Origin: Loktanella sp. | Lineage (GTDB): Bacteria > Pseudomonadota > Alphaproteobacteria > Rhodobacterales > Rhodobacteraceae | Assembly (NCBI GenBank): GCA_003551805.1 | Contig: PUNR01000373.1 | Location: forward strand, 1 to 22,303 | Direction of reading: 5' to 3' | DNA length: 22,303 nucleotides | Part shown: positions 1 through 7,482 of the stretch, piece by piece | Position numbering within the stretch: the first letter of the stretch is position 1 | Layout: each line of letters opens with the position of its first letter | The notes under the pieces: model-generated | Told to the model about the DNA's origin: nothing | Database searches by the model: none | Seen by the model: only the letters and a program-made list of their open reading frames with translations | Made by a program: the position numbers and the translations under genes

Positions 1-492
1 AAGCGGCGGGTACATAACCCAGCCGACACCCGAACCAAGCTGGCCGTTGCCACCAGGGGCAAACATCGACGCAACACCCATCGAGCCACCAGCGACGAAC
101 ATCCAGAACGACAGGTTGTTCAGCCGTGGAAACGCCATATCCGGCGCGCCGATCTGCAGCGGCATGAAGTAGTTACCAAAACCACCGAAAAGCGCGGGGA
201 TGACGACGAAGAACATCATCAGCACGCCGTGATAGGTGATCAGGACGTTCCACAAATGGCCGTTAGGTGTGCAGGGGTCGGTCATGAACCCTTCGGTGCA
301 CATGTATTGCACACCTGGATGCATCAGTTCGAGCCGCATATAGACCGTAAATGCGACCGACACGAAACCCAGAATACCTGCGGCGAACAGGTAAAGGATA
401 CCAATATCCTTGTGGTTTGTGGACATGAACCACCGGGTAAAGAACCCCCGGTTGTCTTCGTGTGCGTCGCCGTGGATGGCTGCGTCCGCCAT
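1..492 (-). CDS. ctaD: Cytochrome c oxidase subunit I, N-terminal part (cut by window edge)
   Basis: This is the catalytic subunit of the aa3-type terminal oxidase in the inner membrane, which reduces O2 with electrons from cytochrome c and pumps protons. Only the first 164 residues lie in the window, about 30% of the usual 550. Visible marks are STNHKDIGILYL (residues 24-35) before the first membrane helix, CTPNGHLWNV (74-83), the haem a ligand His88 in the YHG context, and the conserved GGFGNYFMPLQIGAPDMAFP block (103-122) followed by RLNNLSFW. The ATG at 492-490 has a good GAGGAG Shine-Dalgarno a few bases upstream. The gene is on the same strand as lipB but 175 bp away, so it probably has its own promoter. 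Truncation is only the window boundary. Confidence 0.97.
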   Translation of the reverse strand, partial: MADAAIHGDAHEDNRGFFTRWFMSTNHKDIGILYLFAAGILGFVSVAFTVYMRLELMHPGVQYMCTEGFMTDPCTPNGHLWNVLITYHGVLMMFFVVIPALFGGFGNYFMPLQIGAPDMAFPRLNNLSFWMFVAGGSMGVASMFAPGGNGQLGSGVGWVMYPPL

Positions 493-559
493 GTGGCTCT
501 CCTCGTATTGGCTACAGATCGACGCCGCCGATTCAGACGTTAGGCGGGCGTTATTCCGC

Positions 560-587
560 GTTCTAGTCGCTTGGGTCGCGCGGGGCA
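560..587 (-). promoter_or_regulatory. Possible promoter of ctaD
   Basis: On the minus strand, TTGCCC (582-587) and TAGAAC (560-565) are 17 bp apart, each matching 4 of 6 bases of the -35/-10 consensus. They would start transcription about 60 bases before the ctaD ATG. This is a pattern match only, and the boxes are weak. Confidence 0.3.
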
Positions 588-645
588 ACTACGGATGCAC
601 AGTTGGGGTTGGGTTATATTGGCGCAGGGGGCGCGGTATCCGGCC

Positions 646-671
646 GTAAGGTGGATTGAAATCCACCCTAC
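646..671. repeat. REP-like palindrome over the lipB stop codon
   Basis: A 26-base inverted repeat is centred on a 2-base loop. GGTGGATT (650-657) pairs with AATCCACC (660-667), and GTA (646-648) pairs with TAC (669-671) around one mismatch. It contains the lipB stop codon (668-670). It could be an intergenic REP-like element or a transcript-end structure for lipB. It has no T-tract on the lipB side, so it does not look like a classical terminator. No second copy is seen in this window. Confidence 0.5.
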
Positions 672-1312
672 ATGGTGGCGTCGAAACGCTGCCGTAGCGC
701 CACATCCAGATCGGCCATGCTGACAGGCAGACCCAGATCGACCAATGACGTCACGCCGTGGTCTCGGATGCCGCAAGGGACGATCCCGTCGAAATGCGCA
801 AGGTCGGGGTCCACATTGATTGATATGCCGTGGAACGACACCCATTTGCGCATCCGGATACCGATGGCGGCGATCTTGTCTTCGGCAATTGCGCCATCCG
901 CCGCGCGCGGCTTTTCCGGGCGCTGCACCCAGACGCCGACGCGACCGGCACGGATTTCGCCTTTGATGTTGAAAGTCTCCAACGTTCCGATCACCCAGTT
1001 TTCCAGATCCTGCACAAATCGGCGCAGGTCGTGGCCGCGTTTGCCGACATCCAGCATCACATAGACCACGCGCTGGCCGGGGCCGTGATAGGTGTATTCA
1101 CCACCGCGCCGGGCCTCATAGACAGCAAAGCGGTCGGGCGCGATCAAATCGGTGATTTTCGCCGAGGTGCCGGCCGTGTAAAGCGGGGGATGTTCCAGCA
1201 ACCAGATACATTCATCTGCCGTGCCTGCGATAATAGCATTCACGCGGTTTTCCATAAAGGCCAGCGCTTCAGGGTAATCTGTCAGCCCGTCGCTGATAAT
1301 CCAGTCTACCAT
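668..1312 (-). CDS. lipB: Octanoyltransferase LipB (lipoyl(octanoyl) transferase)
   Basis: LipB moves the octanoyl group from octanoyl-ACP to the lipoyl-domain lysine of E2 subunits and of GcvH (EC 2.3.1.181). It is the first step of cytoplasmic lipoate assembly, before LipA. The 214-residue length is normal. Visible family marks are the RGGEYTYHGPGQ signature (69-80), the active-site lysine K146 in KIAAIGIR and the active-site cysteine C180 in VPCGI. The ATG is at 1312-1310, only 3 bp after the stop of the LytTR gene upstream. It has no clear Shine-Dalgarno, which suggests translational coupling in a two-gene operon. The stop codon lies in a palindrome. Confidence 0.96.
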   Translation of the reverse strand: MVDWIISDGLTDYPEALAFMENRVNAIIAGTADECIWLLEHPPLYTAGTSAKITDLIAPDRFAVYEARRGGEYTYHGPGQRVVYVMLDVGKRGHDLRRFVQDLENWVIGTLETFNIKGEIRAGRVGVWVQRPEKPRAADGAIAEDKIAAIGIRMRKWVSFHGISINVDPDLAHFDGIVPCGIRDHGVTSLVDLGLPVSMADLDVALRQRFDATM

Positions 1313-1315
1313 CGC

Positions 1316-2077
1316 TTAGCGGGGCAACAGCCCGGCCTCCTTTATGGCGGGCACATTAGACCGGCTGACAGGGATATCGGGACCGACCGACATGCGCAGC
1401 ACGGCGCCATCACCTTTGCGGCTGGCGGACCGCACCTGATCCAACGCGATCCAGTGCGACCGGTGAACCTGCACGCCGGGCAGGTCGCCGGTTTCGCGAA
1501 TGGCATCTGACAATCGCATGAGCAGCACCTCTTCCCCTTTGCGTGTTCTGACCCTGACATAATGATCTTCCACCGACAGCGCCACCAGCGGGCCGCGCTT
1601 TTCCAGTGGCAGACGATCCATAAGAATGCAGGGACGGCTTTGCCCCTGTGTGTCGGGCCGGTCGTATAGCAGCTGAAAGATGACGGTGATGATGATAGCG
1701 ATGACAGAGATATTGGCGACCGACATGACCAAGTCCCGCCCGGTCGGTATATACGACAAGATTGCCAGATTGACACCGATCACGACCAGATTGGCCCCGA
1801 TTGCTGTCATCACGGCACTGACAGCGATCCGCAGCAGTGGCCTGCGCTTATATCGCAGCTCCGCCTGTGCATGTGCCAACGATCCGATTGCATAGGTCAG
1901 CACCGCAATCAGCATCCAGTAGACAAACCGCAGTAGCGGCCCTGCGGCCTGATCCGTTCCGAACGGGGCGATCAGGGTCAGGATGACCGCCAGCCCACAA
2001 AAGATCACCGCCGCCAAGGGCTGTGTCATATGATCGCGCCATTCACGCAGCGTGGAATGCGACCTGCCGTCTTTCAC
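1316..2077 (-). CDS. Membrane-anchored LytTR-family DNA-binding regulator
   Basis: This is a predicted transcription regulator of 253 residues. The N-terminal half carries four likely membrane helices (about 20-38, 48-66, 84-108 and 119-137). The C-terminal half (about 155-250) resembles a LytTR DNA-binding domain, with LVALSVEDHYVRVRT (164-178), LLMRLSDAI (185-193) and the VHRSHWIAL segment (204-212). It lacks a receiver domain, so it is not a classical response regulator. The membrane part may sense a signal directly. The chosen start is GTG (2077-2075), with GGGGA about 8 bases upstream. An ATG at 2029 (MTQPL) would remove 16 residues and keep all helices. It lies 3 bp upstream of lipB and is divergent from a DUF2306 gene. 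Target genes cannot be read from the sequence. Confidence 0.85.
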   Translation of the reverse strand: MKDGRSHSTLREWRDHMTQPLAAVIFCGLAVILTLIAPFGTDQAAGPLLRFVYWMLIAVLTYAIGSLAHAQAELRYKRRPLLRIAVSAVMTAIGANLVVIGVNLAILSYIPTGRDLVMSVANISVIAIIITVIFQLLYDRPDTQGQSRPCILMDRLPLEKRGPLVALSVEDHYVRVRTRKGEEVLLMRLSDAIRETGDLPGVQVHRSHWIALDQVRSASRKGDGAVLRMSVGPDIPVSRSNVPAIKEAGLLPR

Positions 2078-2169
2078 GAAGTATTCCCCGGTTTCACGTA
2101 TCGATCCTTGGCCTGCTGCCTATGGTGCGGCACCCGCTGCGCAGCGTAACATTTTTCGGAGACTTTTCC

Positions 2170-2676
2170 ATGAATCTCAACCCGATTTTCGAGGCGTCGC
2201 CCATCATCCAGATCCATGTGATGGCTGCACTGCCCGCCTTGGTTCTGGGGCCACTGGTGTTGTGGGGGCGGGGCGGACGGCTGCGGCATAAATGGCTGGG
2301 CTATATCTGGGTGGCGAGCATGGTGTTCCTTGCCGGGTCCGGTTTGTTGATACCGTCACATGATCTGGCACTGGTCGGCCATTTCGGTCCGATCCACCTG
2401 CTGTCTTTCCTGACGTTCTGGGGGATTGGACAGGGGGTCAACCATGCGCGGCAGGGCAGGATCAGGGCACATCAGACCGCGATGCGGCAGATGTGGTTCT
2501 GGGCGCTGGGGGTGGCGGGCATGTTCACACTGGTTCCGGGGCGGATCATGAACGAAATGTTGCTGTCAGGCGGTACCTTTGCCGGATGGCTGGCCATCGC
2601 TGTCGCGTTTGGCGTGCTGGTTTTTCTGCAACGGCGCAAGGCAAACCCGTTCAAGGTGCCGCATTCGGCGGCTTAG
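2170..2676 (+). CDS. DUF2306 family small membrane protein
   Basis: A 168-residue integral membrane protein of unknown function with about five hydrophobic segments (about 10-33, 43-62, 72-90, 106-123 and 137-155). Family-typical features are LRHKWLGYIWV (38-48), the HFGPIHLLSF segment (71-80) and the conserved RAHQTAMRQMW block (99-109), where a histidine and arginine face a membrane helix. The reading frame stays open upstream, but the start at 2170 is preferred because CGGAGAC sits 9 bases before ATG and the upstream residues look non-coding. It is divergent from the LytTR gene across a 92-bp gap, so co-regulation is possible but unproven. Confidence 0.82.
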   Translation: MNLNPIFEASPIIQIHVMAALPALVLGPLVLWGRGGRLRHKWLGYIWVASMVFLAGSGLLIPSHDLALVGHFGPIHLLSFLTFWGIGQGVNHARQGRIRAHQTAMRQMWFWALGVAGMFTLVPGRIMNEMLLSGGTFAGWLAIAVAFGVLVFLQRRKANPFKVPHSAA

Positions 2677-2684
2677 GCGTTTTT
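2658..2684 (+). terminator. Weak terminator-like hairpin at end of DUF2306 gene
   Basis: GCCGC (2658-2662) pairs with GCGGC (2668-2672) around a 5-base loop and overlaps the last codons of the gene. A five-T run (2680-2684) follows, but seven bases separate it from the stem. The stem is short, so function is uncertain. Confidence 0.3.
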
Positions 2685-2740
2685 GCTCTTGAGGTGGATC
2701 AGTGCTTTCACTAAAGACGGCGGCACTAAGCCCGAACAAT

Positions 2741-2827
2741 GCGGTCGTGGCGGAATTGGTAGACGCGCAGCGTTGAGGTCGCTGTGAAGTAACATTCGTG
2801 GGGGTTCGAGTCCCCCCGACCGCACCA
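2741..2827 (+). tRNA. tRNA-Leu(GAG)
   Basis: An 87-base tRNA with acceptor halves GCGGTCG (2741-2747) and CGACCGC (2817-2823), discriminator A and encoded CCA (2825-2827). The anticodon arm CAGCG-TTGAGGT-CGCTG gives anticodon GAG, which reads CUC and CUU leucine codons. The D-loop has GGCGGAATTGGTAGA and the T-arm GGGGGTTCGAGTCCCCC. The long variable arm is class II, as expected for leucine. No integrase or duplicated 3' end is seen nearby, so it does not look like an occupied attachment site. Confidence 0.97.
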
Positions 2828-2831
2828 AAAA

Positions 2832-2856
2832 CCAGACTTAGCATCTGGCGAGTTTT
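2832..2856 (+). terminator. Probable terminator after tRNA-Leu
   Basis: CCAGA (2832-2836) pairs with TCTGG (2844-2848) around a 7-base loop, and four T follow at 2853-2856. It sits 4 bases after the CCA end, the usual place for a tRNA terminator. The stem is only 5 bp. Confidence 0.45.
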
Positions 2857-2910
2857 CCGGCCCTGTTTCAAAACTTTCAGCACCGGACGGCGGGCGACAA
2901 CCGCCTGACC

Positions 2911-3561
2911 TTACTTTCGCACCATCTGCAGTTCGAATCCGCCTGCGCCGACCGTGACCTGCGCCAAGGCCCCGTTCCTGTATCGCAACGCCATATCCAG
3001 CGTGCTGAAGCGGAATGGTGACAGGTGCCCGGGTCCGTCGGTCACGCGGTAATCCATTTCGCACAAGATATCGGCACCATCGGCAAATTGCGCTCGGGTG
3101 GCGACGTGCACTACACGGCGCCCGTCATAAGCGCTGAAAGGGGCAGGGCAGGTGCCAGTGGTCGTTAATCTGGCGAAACCTTCAGTAAGCGGGATAACTC
3201 CGGCCGGCACTGCCTGCGGCTGCGATAACGGTGTTGCTTCTTTCGGTGGAATGATCGACGTCGTCAGAACTTTGGTTTCGTCCAGCACGAAGGAAATCTG
3301 GCGCTTGATGCTTTGGGACAGGTAATGCGTGACCGCTGTTCCTTCGGCACTGCGCGCAGGGCTGCTTTGCGCGGTGAACCGGCCATCGGCAACGCCAAGG
3401 GGCGTGTTGTCCAGATGCGTGACCAGATCCATCCTGTCAGTGTCAAAGCTAAGCGTGCCAACCTGACGTTGCCCCAGCAGCAGGTCATAGTGCTGTACGT
3501 CCGCATTTGCAGCGGTGCTGATCAGGCCGAAGCAAACCACGACATGCAAAAAGCGGATCAT
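2911..3561 (-). CDS. Secreted DUF3108-like protein of unknown function
   Basis: A 216-residue protein with a Sec signal peptide (1-20, cleavage after ANA), so it probably acts in the periplasm or at the outer membrane. The mature part is beta-rich and starts with HYDLLLGQRQVGTLSFD (24-40). It ends with a run of alternating hydrophobic residues, ALRYRNGALAQVTVG (191-205). The layout resembles DUF3108-type proteins, but I am not certain of the family. Two cysteines in the mature part (C138 and C167) could form a disulfide. It lies 144 bp downstream of the phospholipase D gene on the same strand and may be separately transcribed. The ATG at 3561 has only a weak ribosome-binding site. Confidence 0.75.
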   Translation of the reverse strand: MIRFLHVVVCFGLISTAANADVQHYDLLLGQRQVGTLSFDTDRMDLVTHLDNTPLGVADGRFTAQSSPARSAEGTAVTHYLSQSIKRQISFVLDETKVLTTSIIPPKEATPLSQPQAVPAGVIPLTEGFARLTTTGTCPAPFSAYDGRRVVHVATRAQFADGADILCEMDYRVTDGPGHLSPFRFSTLDMALRYRNGALAQVTVGAGGFELQMVRK

Positions 3562-3705
3562 TGGGACGGTCCATCATAAGGTCACACGTCAGCGTTGTAG
3601 GTGAAAGCGCAGCCAGAGGCGATGCCTGATATGCACAGATCAGTTGCCGCCACCGACTTGGTCTAAGCGCATTCGGAACGCGGAACACCTGTCGGCATCC
3701 GGTAA

Positions 3706-5025
3706 TCAGAGCTGCGTGCGCAGCAAGCTCCATGCCCAGTCGCTGGTGCGTTGCCAAAGCGGGCGGTTTTGCCATTCCTGCAACGAAATCTGCCGTGATC
3801 GTGCCAGATCTTGTTCAAAGATCGCGATCTTCGCTTCGGCAAAGCCGGTATCGAATATATTGATATTCGCTTCGTCATTCAGCCGGAACGATCGTTCGTC
3901 AAAATTAGTAGACCCGACGGAAACAAAAACATCATCCACGATCAACAGCTTGGCATGCATGAAGGTCGGCTGGTATTCATATATATTCACGCCTGCCTTC
4001 AACAGATCACCCCAGAAATGGCGTGACGCGCTACGAACGGCGTCTTTGCTCATGTGTTCTCCGGGGGCGATGATATCCACCTGCACGCCGCGGGCGCGGG
4101 CCTGCACAAGTTGGCCGACCGCCACCTCATCGGGCACGAAATACGGCGTTGCGATGCGAATATGGCTTTGCGCCGAGGCGATGACGGTCATCAGCTTCAT
4201 ATGCATGTAGTTGCGGCTGCCGGTCGAGCTAAGCACGAATTGCGTTGCAATATCGCCGGTTTCATCCAGTTCAGGGAAAAACAGCGCGCCTTGCAGCAAT
4301 TCGCCGGTGTCTTCTACCCAGTTCGACACAAAACCGCCCTGCATTGCGGCCACAACAGGGCCGGTCACGCGGTAATGCGTTTCGCGCCATTCGTCGGGAT
4401 TGCGGGCATCGCCCTGCCATTCATCGCCAATCCCCACACCGCCGGTAAAAGCCACTTGCCCATCAACAATCAACAGCTTGCGGTGGGTGCGGTTGTTGAT
4501 CCGGTCCAGCGTATACCAGCGCAGGGGACGAAATCGCACGACCTGCACGCCAGCGTCCTGCATATCCTGCACCAGTTCTTCGTCCATGCGCAGCGATCCG
4601 ACCCAATCCATCAGCACCCGCACCTCGACCCCGTCCTGCGCCCGCGCCATCAACGCATGTGCGAATTCTGCGGCGATCTGGCCTGACCAATAGATATAGG
4701 TTTCAAAGTTGATGGAATGTTGCGCTGCGGTAATGGCATCCAGCATCGCGGGGAAAATCTCGTCGCCGTTTTGCAGAATGTCGATCTGGTTGCCCGTCTC
4801 GAGGCTTGAACCGAACAGCCCGGTGATCGTGCGCAAGAACTCGGGGCTGGACGTGGTCACGACGCTTTCGACCGGCATACGCAATTCGCGGCGGTCTGGC
4901 AGTACGTTCAAGGCAGTGATCACCAAGGCACAGAGCACAACAACGACCACGGCGAGCTGACCAAGGCGTCGCGAAAGCGGTGTTTTCCGGCGTGGTGTCC
5001 CGCTGCGCATTTTAGGCATGGGCAT
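3706..5025 (-). CDS. cls: Phospholipase D-family protein, likely cardiolipin synthase
   Basis: A 439-residue membrane-anchored member of the phospholipase D superfamily. One N-terminal helix (22-42) is followed by two PLD domains. The first HKD motif is H181-K183-D188 in HRKLLIVDGQVAFTGG, and the second is H357-K359-D364 in HAKLLIVDDVFVSVGSTN. Both carry the full catalytic set, as in bacterial cardiolipin synthases, which join two phosphatidylglycerols into cardiolipin plus glycerol. The family's usual length is 400-510. Another phosphatidyl transfer or phospholipase role cannot be excluded. The ATG at 5025 overlaps the end of the FAD-protein gene by 14 bp, implying co-translation. Confidence 0.88.
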   Translation of the reverse strand: MPMPKMRSGTPRRKTPLSRRLGQLAVVVVVLCALVITALNVLPDRRELRMPVESVVTTSSPEFLRTITGLFGSSLETGNQIDILQNGDEIFPAMLDAITAAQHSINFETYIYWSGQIAAEFAHALMARAQDGVEVRVLMDWVGSLRMDEELVQDMQDAGVQVVRFRPLRWYTLDRINNRTHRKLLIVDGQVAFTGGVGIGDEWQGDARNPDEWRETHYRVTGPVVAAMQGGFVSNWVEDTGELLQGALFFPELDETGDIATQFVLSSTGSRNYMHMKLMTVIASAQSHIRIATPYFVPDEVAVGQLVQARARGVQVDIIAPGEHMSKDAVRSASRHFWGDLLKAGVNIYEYQPTFMHAKLLIVDDVFVSVGSTNFDERSFRLNDEANINIFDTGFAEAKIAIFEQDLARSRQISLQEWQNRPLWQRTSDWAWSLLRTQL

Positions 5026-6595
5026 GTCCTTTGCTGGCTGGCTTTAGCGCATCTTTGGCCATATCCTGCGCCCATGCACGCGTATTAACGCCAAAGCAGT
5101 CATGGATCGAATCCGTTGCGATGCTGGACCCTTCGCCCATGCGTCCCAGTACGTGCAGCCCTTGTTCTGCCATTCCGCCACGATCCAGCAGAATGCCGCC
5201 TGTCCCCGGATCTTCGCGCAGGTGCCCCTTACGCAACAGCGACCGGATCAGCGGGTCGTCAAGCTGCGCCAGTTTGGGCGCTGGCAGAACCGCATCGATC
5301 ATCACCTGTGCGGTGATATCGGCGTCAAGCACCCAGCCATCATCTGTCAGCGCGATATCGGGCCCATCGGCAAGGCCCAGCTGCACCATCCCGTCATTGA
5401 CCAGTGTCAGCATCAGCCGCGCGGATGACAGCGGCGGGCCATAGGTGATCCGCTTGAGACCGTGATCAATGGCGACAATCGCCGCGCGGGTGGCCGGATC
5501 ACCGTCTGTGCTGTGGAATATATCGCGCAGGTCGGATTGCATTCCGCGCCAGATCTGGCCGACAGCATAGGCGACGCAGGGCGCGAGGTGGCCGTCAGCC
5601 ATTGCGATGGCGTCTTGCAGAAAGGAGACAGGCTCTTGCTGCGGGTGATCGGCATCGGGGTCGGTTTCTGTCGCAAGCCATGGTGCAGCATCCTGCCCCG
5701 TGATGCGCGTTGCGGGTGGGGCTAATGCGGCGGCAATCATTTGGCGCGCATCCGCAGGGCTGGCGCCAAGCGCTGCGCGCACCGCTGTCAAAAGCTGCGT
5801 TTTTTCGTCTTTTTGCAGCGCATAAACCGGTTCTTGCGCCATGGTCGGTTTCGGCATCGGCGGTAGGCCGTCGCGCGAAAACGGCACAATCAGCCTGGGT
5901 TCGCGGCCAGAGCGTTGGTACTGCCCATCGACGATCTTGCCGCCCACACCGAGGGTCAGCATCCCCACCACATCGAAAGCTGACAGGCCAAGACCGCGCA
6001 CTGCGATTGTTTTGCCAGCCCAGCCCTGTGCCGCTGTCACTAGGGCGCGGCCGGGATAGGCGGGGGCGACATCAAAACCTTTGTCGGTTGCGAAATCCTG
6101 CCAGCGTGCCAATTGGTCATCCGCGCGCGATATCGGCTGGCCGGGTGAAAGAAGCAGCGCATGGAATGGCCCATGCGTCGCATCCGCCGTTGTCAGCCAC
6201 CACCCCTGACCGTCGCGCCATGCTTCTGTCACCAGTGCCGCATGATGCGCCAGCGCATCGGGGTAGCTTTGCACAAGACCGTCAAGACGCCCCGCCATAT
6301 AAGCCCCCAGCATATTGCGTGGCACATAGCTGTCAGGGTCAGGGGCGACGCCCATTTCGCGCGCCACGAAGTCATGAAAAGATGCAGCATTCGCCCCCGT
6401 TGGCGGTGGCAGATCAACCGCCCGCAAGGGTAGGTTCAGCAGACATTCATCGGGTTCGTCGGGCATAAAGTTCGGGCCTGCCGCAGGCACGGCGCAAGGA
6501 TCAAAGACATCGATCTTGATGGCGGGGGCATCTGCCAGAAGGTATTCGGCCGCGGCCAGACCTCTTGGGCCAAATCCTACAATCGCGATATGCAA
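5012..6595 (-). CDS. FAD/NAD(P)-binding protein (YdhS/COG4529-like)
   Basis: A predicted flavin-dependent oxidoreductase of unknown substrate. From the TTG start at 6595 it has 527 residues. A Rossmann motif GFGPRG at 7-12 binds the dinucleotide, RGLGLSAFD is at 200-208, and SGREP plus SRDGLPPMPKP lie at about 229-250, as in the FAD-NAD(P)-binding family. The C-terminus has the GLHVLGRMGEG/GVNTRAWA segment. The frame is open further upstream (ATG at 6640 and 6688). TTG is preferred because GAGGAA lies 4 bases before it, the Rossmann strand then begins at once, and the upstream residues look non-coding. Its end overlaps the cardiolipin-synthase-like gene by 14 bp. Confidence 0.85.
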   Translation of the reverse strand: MHIAIVGFGPRGLAAAEYLLADAPAIKIDVFDPCAVPAAGPNFMPDEPDECLLNLPLRAVDLPPPTGANAASFHDFVAREMGVAPDPDSYVPRNMLGAYMAGRLDGLVQSYPDALAHHAALVTEAWRDGQGWWLTTADATHGPFHALLLSPGQPISRADDQLARWQDFATDKGFDVAPAYPGRALVTAAQGWAGKTIAVRGLGLSAFDVVGMLTLGVGGKIVDGQYQRSGREPRLIVPFSRDGLPPMPKPTMAQEPVYALQKDEKTQLLTAVRAALGASPADARQMIAAALAPPATRITGQDAAPWLATETDPDADHPQQEPVSFLQDAIAMADGHLAPCVAYAVGQIWRGMQSDLRDIFHSTDGDPATRAAIVAIDHGLKRITYGPPLSSARLMLTLVNDGMVQLGLADGPDIALTDDGWVLDADITAQVMIDAVLPAPKLAQLDDPLIRSLLRKGHLREDPGTGGILLDRGGMAEQGLHVLGRMGEGSSIATDSIHDCFGVNTRAWAQDMAKDALKPASKGHAHA

Positions 6596-6599
6596 ATGG

Positions 6600-6605
6600 T
6601 TCCTC
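6600..6605 (-). promoter_or_regulatory. Ribosome-binding site supporting a TTG start
   Basis: On the minus strand, GAGGAA lies 4 bases before TTG (6595-6593), the codon just before the first Rossmann beta strand. The ATG codons at 6640 and 6688 lack a comparably placed site. Confidence 0.55.
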
Positions 6606-6783
6606 GCAAGTTGTGTCAGGCAGTTCACCCGCGCCTTCATCGCAGTTGCACCCCGGCAGGCGTGCGTCCCCGCAAACGGGTGCTGCATTTCAGGAACCTA
6701 ACTGCGCAACATGCGGTAAGTTCCGTCGCCGCGCGCTGCCATATCAAAATGCTGCCAAGCTTGCGTGCAAAGCGAGCCTGTTG

Positions 6784-7338
6784 TCAGGGTTGTTCCGGCG
6801 CATCCCGCCAGCTTCCGCTTGCCAGCCCCTCCAGCGTCCAGTCGCCAATCCGCGCGCGCACCAGCCGCAGCGTGGGAAAGCCGATATGCGCGGTCATCCG
6901 GCGCACCTGACGGTTGCGGCCTTCTTTGATTGTGATCTCAAGCCAGTGATCCGGCACCGATTTGCGAAAACGCACTGGTGGGTCGCGGTCCCAAAGGGCG
7001 GGGGGATCGATCAGGCGCACAATTGCGGGCTGCGTTGGCCCGTCGTTCAAGGTGACGCCTTTGCGCAGCGGTGTCAGGTCGCCATCATTCGGCGCACCTT
7101 CGACCTGCACCAGATAAGTTTTGGGCAGTTTGTGACGCGGATCAGCGATCCTCGCCTGCAAGCCACCGTCATCGGTCAGGACCAGCAGACCTTCGCTGTC
7201 GCGATCCAATCTGCCTGCGGGATAAACGCCGGGCACGTCGATATAGGCCGACAGGGTCGGGCGGGGGGACGGGCTGCGCGCATCGGTGAACTGCGACAGG
7301 ACGCCAAATGGTTTGTTGAACAAGATGATCCGGGCCAT
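6784..7338 (-). CDS. rluE: 23S rRNA pseudouridine synthase, RluE type
   Basis: An RsuA/RluB/E/F-family pseudouridine synthase of 184 residues. It has no N-terminal S4 domain, which fits RluE (pseudouridine 2457 of 23S rRNA in E. coli). Motifs seen are the catalytic GRLDRDSEGLLVLTDDG (42-58, nucleophile D45), KTYLVQVEG (73-81) and the EGRNRQVRRM block (139-148). The ATG at 7338 is directly followed by the first core strand (RIILFNKP). It is divergent from the DUF3422 gene (144 bp between starts). The FAD-protein gene lies 188 bp downstream on the same strand. The exact target uridine is inferred from family resemblance only. Confidence 0.92.
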   Translation of the reverse strand: MARIILFNKPFGVLSQFTDARSPSPRPTLSAYIDVPGVYPAGRLDRDSEGLLVLTDDGGLQARIADPRHKLPKTYLVQVEGAPNDGDLTPLRKGVTLNDGPTQPAIVRLIDPPALWDRDPPVRFRKSVPDHWLEITIKEGRNRQVRRMTAHIGFPTLRLVRARIGDWTLEGLASGSWRDAPEQP

Positions 7339-7423
7339 GACGCTGCTTAGCCTGCAAGTGGCGCTGGCGTCTACCGTATACCTTTGTGTGCGACTAAGTG
7401 GCTAAAAATTAACGCTTTTCCTG

Positions 7424-7451
7424 TTTACAGGGGGAAAGGACGCGCTAGTGT
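7424..7451 (+). promoter_or_regulatory. Possible promoter of the DUF3422 gene
   Basis: TTTACA (7424-7429) matches 5 of 6 bases of the -35 box. TAGTGT (7446-7451), after a 16-bp spacer, is a weak -10 box. They lie about 32 bases before the start codon in the divergent intergenic region. Confidence 0.3.
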
Positions 7452-7482
7452 ATTCAAGACCCGATAGTGAAAGCCCCCTTTG

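Noticed and set aside
1..492. Possible broken ctaD because the gene is short
   Set aside because: The reading frame is intact to the first base of the window, so the gene is cut only by the window boundary. The same holds for the glycerate kinase at the right end.
2741..2910. tRNA-Leu as an integration site for a genomic island
   Set aside because: No integrase, no duplicated tRNA 3' end and no change in composition are seen on either side.
3485..3775. A 96-codon minus-strand frame between the DUF3108-like and phospholipase D genes
   Set aside because: It overlaps both neighbours in another frame, has no convincing start signal and resembles no family. The 144-bp gap appears to be non-coding.
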